A DNA stretch of 37,820 nucleotides from DATBHZ01 sp036557185. Its GTDB lineage: Bacteria; Actinomycetota; Acidimicrobiia; IMCC26256; JAENVU01. A program made the position numbers and the translations under genes. The DNA is taken from contig DATBHZ010000042.1 of the NCBI GenBank assembly GCA_036557185.1, positions 1-37,820 on the forward strand, in the 5' to 3' direction. Below, piece after piece: positions 22,966-29,614 of this stretch. Under the pieces are notes generated by a model that did not search any database, had not been told where the DNA came from, and worked only from the letters and a program-made list of their open reading frames with translations. How positions within the stretch are numbered: the first letter of the stretch is position 1; the number at the start of each line of letters is the position of its first letter.

Positions 22966-23478
22966 GTGCCCGTGAAGATCCGCCTCATGCGCGTGGGCAA
23001 GAAGAAGCAACCCACGTACCGCGTCGTCGCCGCCGACGAGCGGTCGCCCCGTGACGGCCGTTACATCGAGATCCTGGGTCAGTACGAGCCGCGCAGCGAG
23101 CCGTCGAAGTTCGTCGTGAACGACGAGAAGGTGCTCGGCTGGTTGCGCCAGGGTGCGCAACCGAGCGACCAGGTGCATCGCCTGCTGGTGAGTTCTGGCC
23201 TGTGGGAGCAGTACGAGTCGGGCAGGTCGGCCCAGTCGGAGGCAGTGCGCAAGGCGAAGGCGCGCGCCAAGGGCTCGGCGGCGGCCAAGGAGCGGGCCGA
23301 CGCGGCCGCGGCGCAGCAGGCGGAGACCGCGAAGGCCGAAGCAGCGGCCGCTGCCGAAGCGGCCGCGGAGGCCGAAGCCGACACGGGCGAGGAGGATTCG
23401 AGCGCGGAGGATTCGAGCGCTGAGGCCGAGGGTGCCGAGGCTCCGGTCGAGGAGTCCGCTGCCGAGGAGGACGCCTGA
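22966..23478 (+). CDS. rpsP: 30S ribosomal protein bS16
   Basis: bS16 is an early-assembling small-subunit protein. The first ~85 residues (PVKIRLMRVGKKKQPTYRVV, SPRDGRYIEILGQYEPR, VNDEKVLGWLRQGAQPSDQV) are the complete conserved domain. It is followed by an Ala/Glu/Lys-rich tail of about 85 residues, giving 170 in total; E. coli bS16 has 82, while actinobacterial versions usually carry a tail. The tail includes a 15-bp tandem duplication (GAGGATTCGAGCGC at 23392 and 23407). GTG 22966 is chosen for PVKIRL at the N-terminus. Its TGA overlaps the next ATG by one base. Confidence 0.96.
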   Translation: MPVKIRLMRVGKKKQPTYRVVAADERSPRDGRYIEILGQYEPRSEPSKFVVNDEKVLGWLRQGAQPSDQVHRLLVSSGLWEQYESGRSAQSEAVRKAKARAKGSAAAKERADAAAAQQAETAKAEAAAAAEAAAEAEADTGEEDSSAEDSSAEAEGAEAPVEESAAEEDA

Positions 23479-23792
23479 TGAGCGGCGAGTTCGACGACGA
23501 CCTCGACGACGAGTACGAGGACGAGATCGCACCCGAGGGCAACCGCATCCTCGGTGGACGTGCGAAGGCGGTCGTCGAGCACGTGACCCGTTCGATCGCC
23601 GAGCTTCCCGATGCCGTCGACGTCGATGCGATCGAGCGGCGCGGCGAGGTGTCGCTCCTGGTGCACGCCGACCAATCGGACATGGGTCGCCTGATCGGGA
23701 AGCGGGGCCGCGTCATCCAGGCGTTGCGCCAGCTCACCCGCGCGGCAGGCGCCGCCGAGGGGATCAAGGCCTCGGTCGACGTCGTGGAGTAG
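23478..23792 (+). CDS. khpA: KH-domain RNA-binding protein KhpA
   Basis: This 104-residue protein has one KH domain with the GxxG loop LIGKRGRVIQALRQL and the flanking VSLLVHADQSDMGR strand. KhpA (YlqC) binds RNA, often with KhpB, and influences cell division and translation; its gene commonly lies between rpsP and rimM as here. An acidic N-terminal extension (SGEFDDDLDDEYEDEIAPEG) of about 25 residues precedes the usual start near GGRAKAVVEHVTRSI and is probably disordered. It starts within the rpsP stop codon (TGATG), so translation is likely coupled. Confidence 0.92.
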   Translation: MSGEFDDDLDDEYEDEIAPEGNRILGGRAKAVVEHVTRSIAELPDAVDVDAIERRGEVSLLVHADQSDMGRLIGKRGRVIQALRQLTRAAGAAEGIKASVDVVE

Positions 23793-23798
23793 CGCCCG

Positions 23799-24278
23799 AT
23801 GGGCGAACCGAGCCGTCTCCTGGTCGGGCGGATCGGGCGCGCGCACGGGCTCCGAGGTGAGGTCAGCGTCGCGCTCGACAGCGATCGCGTCGAACGACTC
23901 GCGCCGGGAGCGCGCTTGTACGCAGGTGAGCGGGCGCTGACGGTCGTCTCGGCGCGGCCCCACCAGCGGCGCTGGCTCGTTCTGTTCGAGGGCGTCGGCG
24001 ACCGGGACGCCGCGGAGTCGCTCCGGGGGCTCGACCTCGAGGGTGATCCTCTCCCGAGCGCGCCCGAGGACATGTGGGTCCACGAGCTCGTCGGCTGCGA
24101 GGTCCGCGATCCGGGCGGCGCAGTGCTCGGGACGGTGAGCGCCGTTGAAGCGAACCCTGCGAGCGACCTGCTCGTGCTGGAGGACGGCACCCTCATCCCG
24201 TTGCAGTTCCTGGTGGAGCAGGGGGGTGGTTGGGTCGTCGTCGACCCACCCGACGGCCTGCTCGAGCTCAACCGGTGA
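23799..24278 (+). CDS. rimM: Ribosome maturation factor RimM
   Basis: RimM binds uS19 and assists assembly of the 30S head. The 159-residue protein starts GEPSRLLVGRIGRAHGLRGE, the conserved RimM N-domain motif, continues with RWLVLFEGVGDRDAAESLRG, and has the PRC-barrel C-domain with DMWVHELVGCEVRDPGGAVL, ANPASDLLVLEDGTLIPLQF and VVVDPPDGLLEL. It lies 6 bp after khpA and 10 bp before trmD, the standard rpsP operon arrangement. Confidence 0.95.
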   Translation: MGEPSRLLVGRIGRAHGLRGEVSVALDSDRVERLAPGARLYAGERALTVVSARPHQRRWLVLFEGVGDRDAAESLRGLDLEGDPLPSAPEDMWVHELVGCEVRDPGGAVLGTVSAVEANPASDLLVLEDGTLIPLQFLVEQGGGWVVVDPPDGLLELNR

Positions 24279-24288
24279 GTGCTGCGCG

Positions 24289-24999
24289 ATGACGATCCGC
24301 ATCGACGTCTTCACCGTCTTCCCGGACTATCTCGATGCGCCGCTCTCCGTGTCGTTGCTCGGAAAGGCGCGCCGCGACGGGTTGCTCGACCTTCGCATCC
24401 ACGACGTCCGCGAGCACACGACGGACCGGCACCGAAGCGTCGACGACGCTCCCTTCGGTGGTGGCGCCGGGATGGTCATGCGACCGGAGCCGCTGTTCGG
24501 CGCGGTCGAGGCCGCCGAACCGCCGCGCCCGCTGTTGCTCCTCAGCGCGAGCGGTGATCGTTTCGACCAGACCGTCGCGCGCGAGCTGTCGGAGACGAGC
24601 GGGTTCTCGTTGATCTGCGGAAGGTACGAGGGGGTGGACCAACGCGTCGCCGACTATCTCTGCGACGGCGAGCTCAGCGTCGGCGACTTCGTGCTCGCGG
24701 GCGGTGAGGCTGCGGCGCTGGTGGTGATCGAGGCGGTCGGGCGTCTCGTCACCGGCGTGATGGGGAACGCGAGCTCGGCGACCGAGGAGTCGTTCGTCGA
24801 CGGCTTGCTGGAGCACCCGCAGTACACCCGCCCGGCGTCGTTCCGAGGTCACGACGTGCCGGCGGTGCTGTTGTCGGGCGATCACGCTCGCATCGAGCAG
24901 TGGCGGCGTGACGAGTCGCGGCGGCGCACCCGTGCCCGGCGGCCCGAGCTGATGGCGCAGCCGGGCGAGTCACGCGAGGAGCCCGGCTCCGTCGGCTGA
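24289..24999 (+). CDS. trmD: tRNA (guanine(37)-N(1))-methyltransferase TrmD
   Basis: TrmD makes m1G37 in tRNAs reading CNN codons and prevents +1 frameshifting; it is usually essential. The 236-residue SPOUT enzyme begins IRIDVFTVFPDYLDAPLS and shows DDAPFGGGAGMVMRPEPL, the knot region SLICGRYEGVDQRV and ELSVGDFVLAGGEAAALVVI, and the C-terminal domain motif EHPQYTRPASFRGHDVPAVL then LSGDH. ATG 24289 sits 10 bp after rimM. The C-terminal ~15 residues (QPGESREEPGSVG) are a short extra tail. Confidence 0.96.
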   Translation: MTIRIDVFTVFPDYLDAPLSVSLLGKARRDGLLDLRIHDVREHTTDRHRSVDDAPFGGGAGMVMRPEPLFGAVEAAEPPRPLLLLSASGDRFDQTVARELSETSGFSLICGRYEGVDQRVADYLCDGELSVGDFVLAGGEAAALVVIEAVGRLVTGVMGNASSATEESFVDGLLEHPQYTRPASFRGHDVPAVLLSGDHARIEQWRRDESRRRTRARRPELMAQPGESREEPGSVG

Positions 25000-25012
25000 G
25001 GAGTGGTTCCGC

Positions 25013-25018
25013 TACGAT
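25013..25018 (+). promoter_or_regulatory. Candidate -10 box (TACGAT) upstream of rplS
   Basis: CGCTACGATGATGGG lies 40 bases before the rplS ATG, in the 58-bp gap after trmD. GAGGAAG (25040-25046) is the probable ribosome-binding site. No -35 consensus is evident. Confidence 0.4.
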
Positions 25019-25057
25019 GATGGGCCGTCCCCGCACGTCCGAGGAAGACTCCGCGCC

Positions 25058-25402
25058 ATGAATCCCACCGATCTCGTCGACCGCGCCTCCTTGCGGGACG
25101 ACGTCCCCGAGTTCGCACCGGGCGACACCGTCAAGGTGCACGTCCGAGTGGTCGAGGGCAACCGCGAGCGCGTGCAGGTGTTCCAGGGCGCCGTCATCCG
25201 GCGCAAGGGTGCCGGCCTGCGCGAGACGTTCACCGTCCGCAAGGTGAGCTTCGGTGTCGGGGTCGAGCGGACGTTCCCCGTGCACTCGCCGATCATCGCG
25301 AAGATCGAGGTGGCAACACTGGGTGACGTCCGCCGGGCGAAGCTGTACTACCTCCGTGATCGGGTCGGGAGAGCGGCCAAGATCAAGGAGCGGCGGGTCT
25401 AG
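25058..25402 (+). CDS. rplS: 50S ribosomal protein bL19
   Basis: bL19 lies at the 30S-50S interface. The 114-residue protein contains the family block FAPGDTVKVHVRVVEGNRER, VQVFQGAVIRRKGAGLRETF, VRKVSFGVGVERTFPVHSPI and RRAKLYYLRDRVGRAAKIKE, with the expected length. ATG 25058 is preceded by GAGGAAGACTCCGCGCC. In many Actinobacteria rplS is followed by lepB and rnhB; here DUF2469 follows directly after 64 bp. Confidence 0.97.
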   Translation: MNPTDLVDRASLRDDVPEFAPGDTVKVHVRVVEGNRERVQVFQGAVIRRKGAGLRETFTVRKVSFGVGVERTFPVHSPIIAKIEVATLGDVRRAKLYYLRDRVGRAAKIKERRV

Positions 25403-25421
25403 CCGGGCCGCGGCACCGGCG

Positions 25422-25427
25422 TACACT
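25422..25427 (+). promoter_or_regulatory. Candidate -10 box (TACACT) of DUF2469-yraN
   Basis: GCGTACACTGTCCC in the 64-bp gap fits an actinobacterial -10 box; GGAGG (25455-25459) lies 7 bases before the GTG 25467 start. Confidence 0.4.
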
Positions 25428-25466
25428 GTCCCCGTCGATCGATCGCCGCCGGACGGAGGCTGCGGG

Positions 25467-25760
25467 GTGAGCGCTGAGGACCTCGAGCGGTACGAGACCG
25501 AGATCGAGCTCCAGCTCTACAAGGAGTACCGCGACGTCCTGCCCATGTTCGCCTACGTCGTCGAGACGGAGCGGCGGTTCTACCTGACGAACGACGTCAC
25601 GATGGAAGTTCGCAACGAGCAGGGCCGTTCCTACTTCGAGCTCGAGCTCCGGGATGCATGGGTCTGGGACATGTACCGTCCGGCGCGCTTCGTGGCGAAC
25701 GTGAAGGTCGTGACCTTCAAGGACGTCAACGTCGAGGAGCTCGCCGGCAAGGACCTGTAG
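25467..25760 (+). CDS. DUF2469 family protein
   Basis: The 97-residue acidic protein reads SAEDLERYETEIELQLYKEY, RDVLPMFAYVVETERRFYLT, NDVTMEVRNEQGRSYFELEL, RDAWVWDMYRPARFV, a very highly conserved actinobacterial family (Rv2901c-like). Its function is unknown; its fixed position between rplS/rnhB and yraN suggests a housekeeping role. GTG 25467 is supported by GGAGG upstream. The stop codon TAG shares its G with the GTG start of yraN (TAGTG), indicating coupled translation. Confidence 0.9.
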   Translation: MSAEDLERYETEIELQLYKEYRDVLPMFAYVVETERRFYLTNDVTMEVRNEQGRSYFELELRDAWVWDMYRPARFVANVKVVTFKDVNVEELAGKDL

Positions 25761-26122
25761 TGCCGGACGCTCGCCGCGCTCTCGGGGCGCGCGGCGAGGA
25801 GCTCGTCGCACGGTGGTACGAGGCACGCGGGTACGAGGTGCTCGATCGAAATTGGCGGTGCCGCACCGGCGAGCTCGACCTCGTGCTCATCGGCCGCGAC
25901 GTGCTGGTGTTCTGCGAGGTGAAGACGCGGACGAGCGATCTCTTCGGCGCTCCCGTCGAGGCGGTCACCCGCACGAAGGTGCGGCGCCTCCGCGCCCTCG
26001 CCGCAGAGTGGATGTCGGAGCACCGGGGAAGAGCTCTCGGCTCGATTCGCTTCGATGTTGCTTCGGTCCTCGCGCGCGCCGACTCCGCTCCGAGCGTCGA
26101 GGTGATCGAAGGAGCCTTCTAA
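25760..26122 (+). CDS. UPF0102 family YraN-like protein
   Basis: The 120-residue protein has the UPF0102 core GARGEELVARWYEARGYEVL, DRNWRCRTGELDLVLIGRDV and LVFCEVKTRTSDLFG. The E...D...E-x-K pattern (GELDLV, CEVKTR) is that of a restriction-endonuclease-like nuclease fold, but no activity has been settled for the family. It is generally encoded near comM and dprA; here those genes lie 3.5 kb further on in the opposite direction. Its TAA overlaps the TAG stop of the convergent zinc protein (26119-26122). Confidence 0.88.
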   Translation: MPDARRALGARGEELVARWYEARGYEVLDRNWRCRTGELDLVLIGRDVLVFCEVKTRTSDLFGAPVEAVTRTKVRRLRALAAEWMSEHRGRALGSIRFDVASVLARADSAPSVEVIEGAF

Positions 26123-26361
26123 CCGCGCGGTTCGCCTCCGCGGCCGTGCAGGCGACGCTGCTCGCGGAACCAGCAGCCGGTGTGCCAGTGCCTGCGCAGA
26201 TCGGGCTCGGCGAGCGGTACGACCACCTCGTGGCCGAGGCCGGGCGGGATCTCGTGATCGCAACCCGGGCAGCGGTACGCCTTGACCGCCTCGTACGGCT
26301 GCACGTGTCGAACGGAGAGCTCGTCCGGTTCGTGCCCGGTCACGACGCGAGCAGCGCCCAC
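26119..26361 (-). CDS. Small zinc-ribbon-like conserved actinobacterial protein
   Basis: The 80-residue protein contains VVTGHEPDELSVRHVQPYEA then VKAYRCPGCDHEIPPGLGHE and HWHTGCW. The CPGC plus H-W-H-x-x-C arrangement suggests a metal-binding site made of two cysteines, a histidine pair and a third cysteine. Similar short proteins occur widely in Actinobacteria as hypothetical proteins; the function is unknown. GTG 26361 is used; a GTG giving VTGHEPDEL is an alternative. The N-terminal codons overlap the end of the tiny membrane protein gene by about 22 bases, so the two are probably translated from one mRNA. Confidence 0.7.
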   Translation of the reverse strand: MGAARVVTGHEPDELSVRHVQPYEAVKAYRCPGCDHEIPPGLGHEVVVPLAEPDLRRHWHTGCWFREQRRLHGRGGEPRG

Positions 26362-26453
26362 AACACCAACGCGACGACGACAATGACGGCTGCCGCGACG
26401 AACAGCACGTCGGTCTTGCGTGCCACGCGGGGGCGATTGGGATCGAAACCCAT
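26340..26453 (-). CDS. 37-residue single-span membrane protein
   Basis: ATG 26453 begins MGFDPNRPRVARKTDVLFVA, followed by a hydrophobic helix AAVIVVVALVLWALLAS to the stop. A basic N-terminus and one membrane helix at the very C-terminus suggest an N-in tail-anchored peptide. A TACCGT box ends 6 bases before the ATG, typical of leaderless expression, and the gene overlaps the next one downstream. The function is unknown. The gene is short, but codon use and the promoter position support it. Confidence 0.65.
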   Translation of the reverse strand: MGFDPNRPRVARKTDVLFVAAAVIVVVALVLWALLAS

Positions 26454-26458
26454 CCGGC

Positions 26459-26466
26459 TACGGTAA
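26459..26466. promoter_or_regulatory. Symmetric bidirectional -10 element (TACGGTA)
   Basis: TACGGTA reads as a -10 box both ways: TACGGT (26459-26464) toward the crotonase gene at 26493 and TACCGT (26465-26460) toward the small membrane gene at 26453. The minus-strand spacing fits a leaderless transcript; the plus-strand leader would be about 22 bases and contains GAGGAG. Confidence 0.45.
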
Positions 26467-26492
26467 CGCTGCCCGTCTCCGAGGAGCACGCA

Positions 26493-27281
26493 GTGGACTC
26501 TCTGCTCGTCGACCGCGCCGACGGCGTGGTCACCATCACGCTCAACCGGCCGCACAAGAAGAACGCGATCGACGGTCGCATGTGGCGCGAGCTCGTCGAG
26601 GTCTTCGGAGAGGTCGACGAACAGCCCGACGACCGGGTGCTGGTCCTCACCGGCGCAGGGGACAGCTTCTGCTCCGGTGCGGACCTCACGGATCCGGCGA
26701 ACGCGGACGCCTTCGGTGCGGGCGTCGGGGGTGCTCTCGCCCAGATGCGGCTCGTCGGCCGCGCCGCCCTCGGGCTGCACGAGCTCCACCGCCCGTCGAT
26801 CGCCGCGGTCAACGGTGTGGCGGCCGGTGCCGGGTGCAACCTCGCGCTCGGCTGCGACATCGTTGTTGCGTCCGAGCGGGCGCGCTTCACCGAGATCTTC
26901 TCGAAGCGGGGGCTCAGCCTCGACTTCGGTGGCTCGTGGCTGCTCCCGAGGATGATCGGGCTGCACAAGGCCAAGGAGCTCGCGTTCTTCGGTGACATCC
27001 TCGACGCCCACGAGGCCGACGGTCTCGGCCTCGTCAACAGGGTCGTTCCCGAGACCGAGCTCCTGCCCACCGTGCAAGAGCTCGCTCGACGCCTCGCGGC
27101 GCTTCCGCCGAACCAGCTCTCGGTGACGAAGCGTCTGCTCGATCAGGCGCACTCGGTGTCGATGGCGGAGGCCGTCGAGAGCGAGGCCGTTGCCCAGGTG
27201 ATGAACTTCCAGAGCGCGGACACCGCGGAGGCGATGGCCGCGTTCGTTCAGAAGCGCGCTCCGAGATTCACGGGCCGCTGA
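26493..27281 (+). CDS. Enoyl-CoA hydratase/isomerase (crotonase) family, PaaG-like
   Basis: This 262-residue crotonase-fold enzyme acts on an acyl-CoA. It shows TITLNRPHKKNAIDGRMW, the first oxyanion-hole motif SFCSGADL, the second NGVAAGAGCNLALGCDIVVA, and EIFSKRGLSLDFGGSWLLPR then MIGLHKAKELAFFG. In the catalytic segment the usual GLxPxGG glutamate-containing pattern is replaced by LSLDFGG, as in PaaG-type isomerases that use an aspartate, so isomerisation (for example of an oxepin-CoA or a 3-enoyl-CoA) is as likely as hydration. No phenylacetate genes are nearby. GTG 26493 has GAGGAG 9 bases upstream. Confidence 0.88.
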   Translation: MDSLLVDRADGVVTITLNRPHKKNAIDGRMWRELVEVFGEVDEQPDDRVLVLTGAGDSFCSGADLTDPANADAFGAGVGGALAQMRLVGRAALGLHELHRPSIAAVNGVAAGAGCNLALGCDIVVASERARFTEIFSKRGLSLDFGGSWLLPRMIGLHKAKELAFFGDILDAHEADGLGLVNRVVPETELLPTVQELARRLAALPPNQLSVTKRLLDQAHSVSMAEAVESEAVAQVMNFQSADTAEAMAAFVQKRAPRFTGR

Positions 27282-27349
27282 CGGCCGCCGAATCCCTGGC
27301 GCTGCTCCTCGCAGACGCGGCGTGACACACGAAGCCCGCCGAGCGCCGT

Positions 27350-27355
27350 TAGCCT
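27350..27355 (+). promoter_or_regulatory. Candidate -10 box (TAGCCT) of the acyltransferase gene
   Basis: TAGCCT lies 8 bases before GTG 27364, giving a near-leaderless arrangement. This is the reason for preferring 27364 over the upstream in-frame GTG 27322. Confidence 0.4.
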
Positions 27356-27363
27356 CCCGCGCA

Positions 27364-29346
27364 GTGGGCACAGCGACGGTTGACCGGCCACGCGCCCGCG
27401 TTCTCGGGTACCAACCTTCTCTCGACGGGATTCGCGGGCTCGCCGTCTTGTCGGTGATGGGCTACCACGCGGGCTCGAGCTGGATGCATGCCGGATTCCT
27501 GGGAGTCGACGTCTTCCTGGTGCTGTCCGGCTTCCTCATCACGCTCCTGCTCACGCAGGAGATCTTGCGGACGGGCACCGTCGACCGCCGTGCGTTCTGG
27601 ACGCGACGGGCGCGCCGTCTGCTGCCGGCGCTCTTCGCCGTCATCATCGCCGTCGGTGTCTATGCGATCTTTTTCGCGACCGCCGCCGAGCGCTCCCAGA
27701 TCCGCGGCGACGCGCTGGCTTCCCTCTTCTACGTGCAGAACTGGCACCTCATCCTGCAAGGCCAGTCGTACTTCGCGCAGTTCGGCACACCATCGCCGCT
27801 GCGGCCGATGTGGTCGTTGGCGATCGAAGAGCAGTGGTACATCGTCTGGCCGTTGCTCTTCCTCTTCCTGTGGCGAGTGACGCGCGGAAGGCTCGCGCGC
27901 GTCGCGGCGATCACCGCCGGGCTCGCGCTCGCGTCCGCTGCGCTGATGCTCGCCATGTATCACGCCGGCCAGGACCCATCACGCGTCTATTACGGCACCG
28001 ACACGCGCGCGCAAGCGCTGTTGATCGGTGCGGTGCTCGCGTTCGTCTACGCGGTGCGCCCCCGCTCGATCCACGCTCCGTATCGGTTGCTCACACAGGT
28101 CTTTGGCGTGCTGGGCCTGGTGTATCTCGCGCGCGAGGTGTTGGTCTCGACTGACCAATCGGTTGGCCTCTACCGCGGCGGGTTCACGCTCGTCGCCGTC
28201 GCGGCCGCCGCGCTCATCGCCGGTGCGATGACCCGGGGACCGCTGCGCTCCGCGCTGAGCATCAAGCCGTTGGTGTTGGTCGGGGTGATCTCCTACGGCC
28301 TTTACGTCTGGCACTGGCCCCTGTACCTGGTGCTGACACCGGCTCGGACGGGACTTTCCGGCTCGGCGTTGCTCGTCCTGCGCTTCGCGGCAGCGTTTGC
28401 CGTCGCGACGGTCTCGTATGTGGCGCTCGAACGTCCGATTCGCCGAGGGAAGATGCACTGGGTGACGCGGCCCACCCGCTGGGCGCCGGTCGGCGCCGTT
28501 CTGGTGTTGACGTGCGTGCTCGTCGGAACCTCGACGATCTTTCCGGCGGCCGGGTCTGCGAGCGCGAACGCGCTCGCCAACCTCAACACCGGAACCGTGT
28601 CGCAGCTCGAGAAGCTCGGCAGCGCGAAGGACAAGCCGGCTCCCGGTGCCACGCGCGTGCTGATCGCGGGCGACAGCGTGGCGTACACGCTGATGTGGGA
28701 AGGCCTCCCGAAGGACCTCGAGACCAAGGCGTGGGTGCAGGGAGCCGCGATCATCGGATGCGGCATCGAGGACGGCGACGGGATCAGTCAAGGCATCCGC
28801 ATGCCCCAGCCCGCGGTTTGCGAGACCCGCGACGCGATCTACGAGAAAGCTGTTCGCCGCACCCAGCCGCAGGTGTCCGTGCTGATGATCGGCGCCTGGG
28901 ATCTCTACGACCGAGTCGTCGACGGCAAGCCGATCCGGTTCGGGACCCATGCCTCGGAGCTGAACTTCGATCGTCAGTTCGATCGCGCTCGCTCGATCCT
29001 GACCAGCACCGGTGCGCCGCTCGTCCTGCTGACCTCGCCCTGCTTCTCCCCGTCAGACCGCGCGCTGGGTCAGTGGGGAGAGGAAGAGCGAGCTCAGCCC
29101 TGGCGTGTCGACTGGCTCAACACGGTGATCCGCAGGTACAGCGCGGCCCACCCCGCTGACACGACGGTCTACGACCTGCACGCGATCCTCTGCCCCGGCG
29201 GCCGGTACGCGGGCTCGATCGGGGGTCAGCAGGTGAGGGACGACGGCATCCACTTCACCAAAGCGGGCGCGTCGTATACGTATGAACGCCTCATCCCGTT
29301 CCTGCGTGGCTATGCCTCCGAGCACCCGGTGCAACGCTCGGGGTAG
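27364..29346 (+). CDS. OafA/YrhL-type membrane acyltransferase with C-terminal SGNH domain
   Basis: The 660-residue protein has an acyltransferase-3 domain of about 10 membrane helices, starting LGYQPSLDGIRGLAVLSVMG YH with the conserved histidine, GFLGVDVFLVLSGFLIT, FWTRRARRLLPAL and WSLAIEEQWYIVWPLLFLF. A linker after about residue 400 leads to an extracytoplasmic SGNH hydrolase-like domain with VLIAGDSVAYTLMW (block I), MIGAWDLYDR, and DGIHFTKAGASY (catalytic Asp-His). OafA/PatB-like proteins O-acetylate exported polysaccharides, lipids or peptidoglycan: the membrane part moves the acyl group out and the SGNH part transfers it. The target is unknown and no polysaccharide genes are adjacent. 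Confidence 0.9.
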   Translation: MGTATVDRPRARVLGYQPSLDGIRGLAVLSVMGYHAGSSWMHAGFLGVDVFLVLSGFLITLLLTQEILRTGTVDRRAFWTRRARRLLPALFAVIIAVGVYAIFFATAAERSQIRGDALASLFYVQNWHLILQGQSYFAQFGTPSPLRPMWSLAIEEQWYIVWPLLFLFLWRVTRGRLARVAAITAGLALASAALMLAMYHAGQDPSRVYYGTDTRAQALLIGAVLAFVYAVRPRSIHAPYRLLTQVFGVLGLVYLAREVLVSTDQSVGLYRGGFTLVAVAAAALIAGAMTRGPLRSALSIKPLVLVGVISYGLYVWHWPLYLVLTPARTGLSGSALLVLRFAAAFAVATVSYVALERPIRRGKMHWVTRPTRWAPVGAVLVLTCVLVGTSTIFPAAGSASANALANLNTGTVSQLEKLGSAKDKPAPGATRVLIAGDSVAYTLMWEGLPKDLETKAWVQGAAIIGCGIEDGDGISQGIRMPQPAVCETRDAIYEKAVRRTQPQVSVLMIGAWDLYDRVVDGKPIRFGTHASELNFDRQFDRARSILTSTGAPLVLLTSPCFSPSDRALGQWGEEERAQPWRVDWLNTVIRRYSAAHPADTTVYDLHAILCPGGRYAGSIGGQQVRDDGIHFTKAGASYTYERLIPFLRGYASEHPVQRSG

Positions 29347-29352
29347 GGATGC

Positions 29353-29565
29353 TCAGCCGTCGCAGGAGGTGTGCTCGCTCGGTGCACCCTTCAGCCGCGC
29401 GGCGCGCACCGCATCCCAGTCGGGCGGCTCGACGCGGCGGACCAGCGTGTTGTGCTGCTCCCACTGCGCACCGCACGCCGGGCACGAGATCATGTAGCTC
29501 CCGCCGGAGTACTCGCTGACGTCGATGGGCGTGTTGTCGTACGGGCAACGTTGCAGCTTCACCAC
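29353..29565 (-). CDS. Small zinc-ribbon protein
   Basis: This 70-residue protein begins VKLQRCPYDNTPIDVSEYSG and continues GSYMISCPACGAQWEQHNTL, so C-P-Y-D and CPAC may bind one metal ion together with nearby histidine or aspartate. The rest (PPDWDAVRAARLKGAPSEHT) is helical and ends in SCDG. I recognise no specific family function. It converges with the acyltransferase gene with only 6 bp between stops and is about 50 bp downstream of dprA on the same strand, so it may belong to the comM-dprA transcript. Two adjacent GTG codons are both possible starts. Confidence 0.65.
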   Translation of the reverse strand: MVKLQRCPYDNTPIDVSEYSGGSYMISCPACGAQWEQHNTLVRRVEPPDWDAVRAARLKGAPSEHTSCDG

Positions 29566-29614
29566 CTCATGATCGGCCGCGGCTCGTCACGACTTGACCG
29601 CCCCACCACACGAC

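Noticed and set aside
26121..26132. Perfect palindrome AACCGCGCGGTT after yraN as a terminator
   Set aside because: It has no loop and no T-run, and lies inside the 3' end of the convergent zinc protein gene; a 12-base GC palindrome is expected by chance in this genome.
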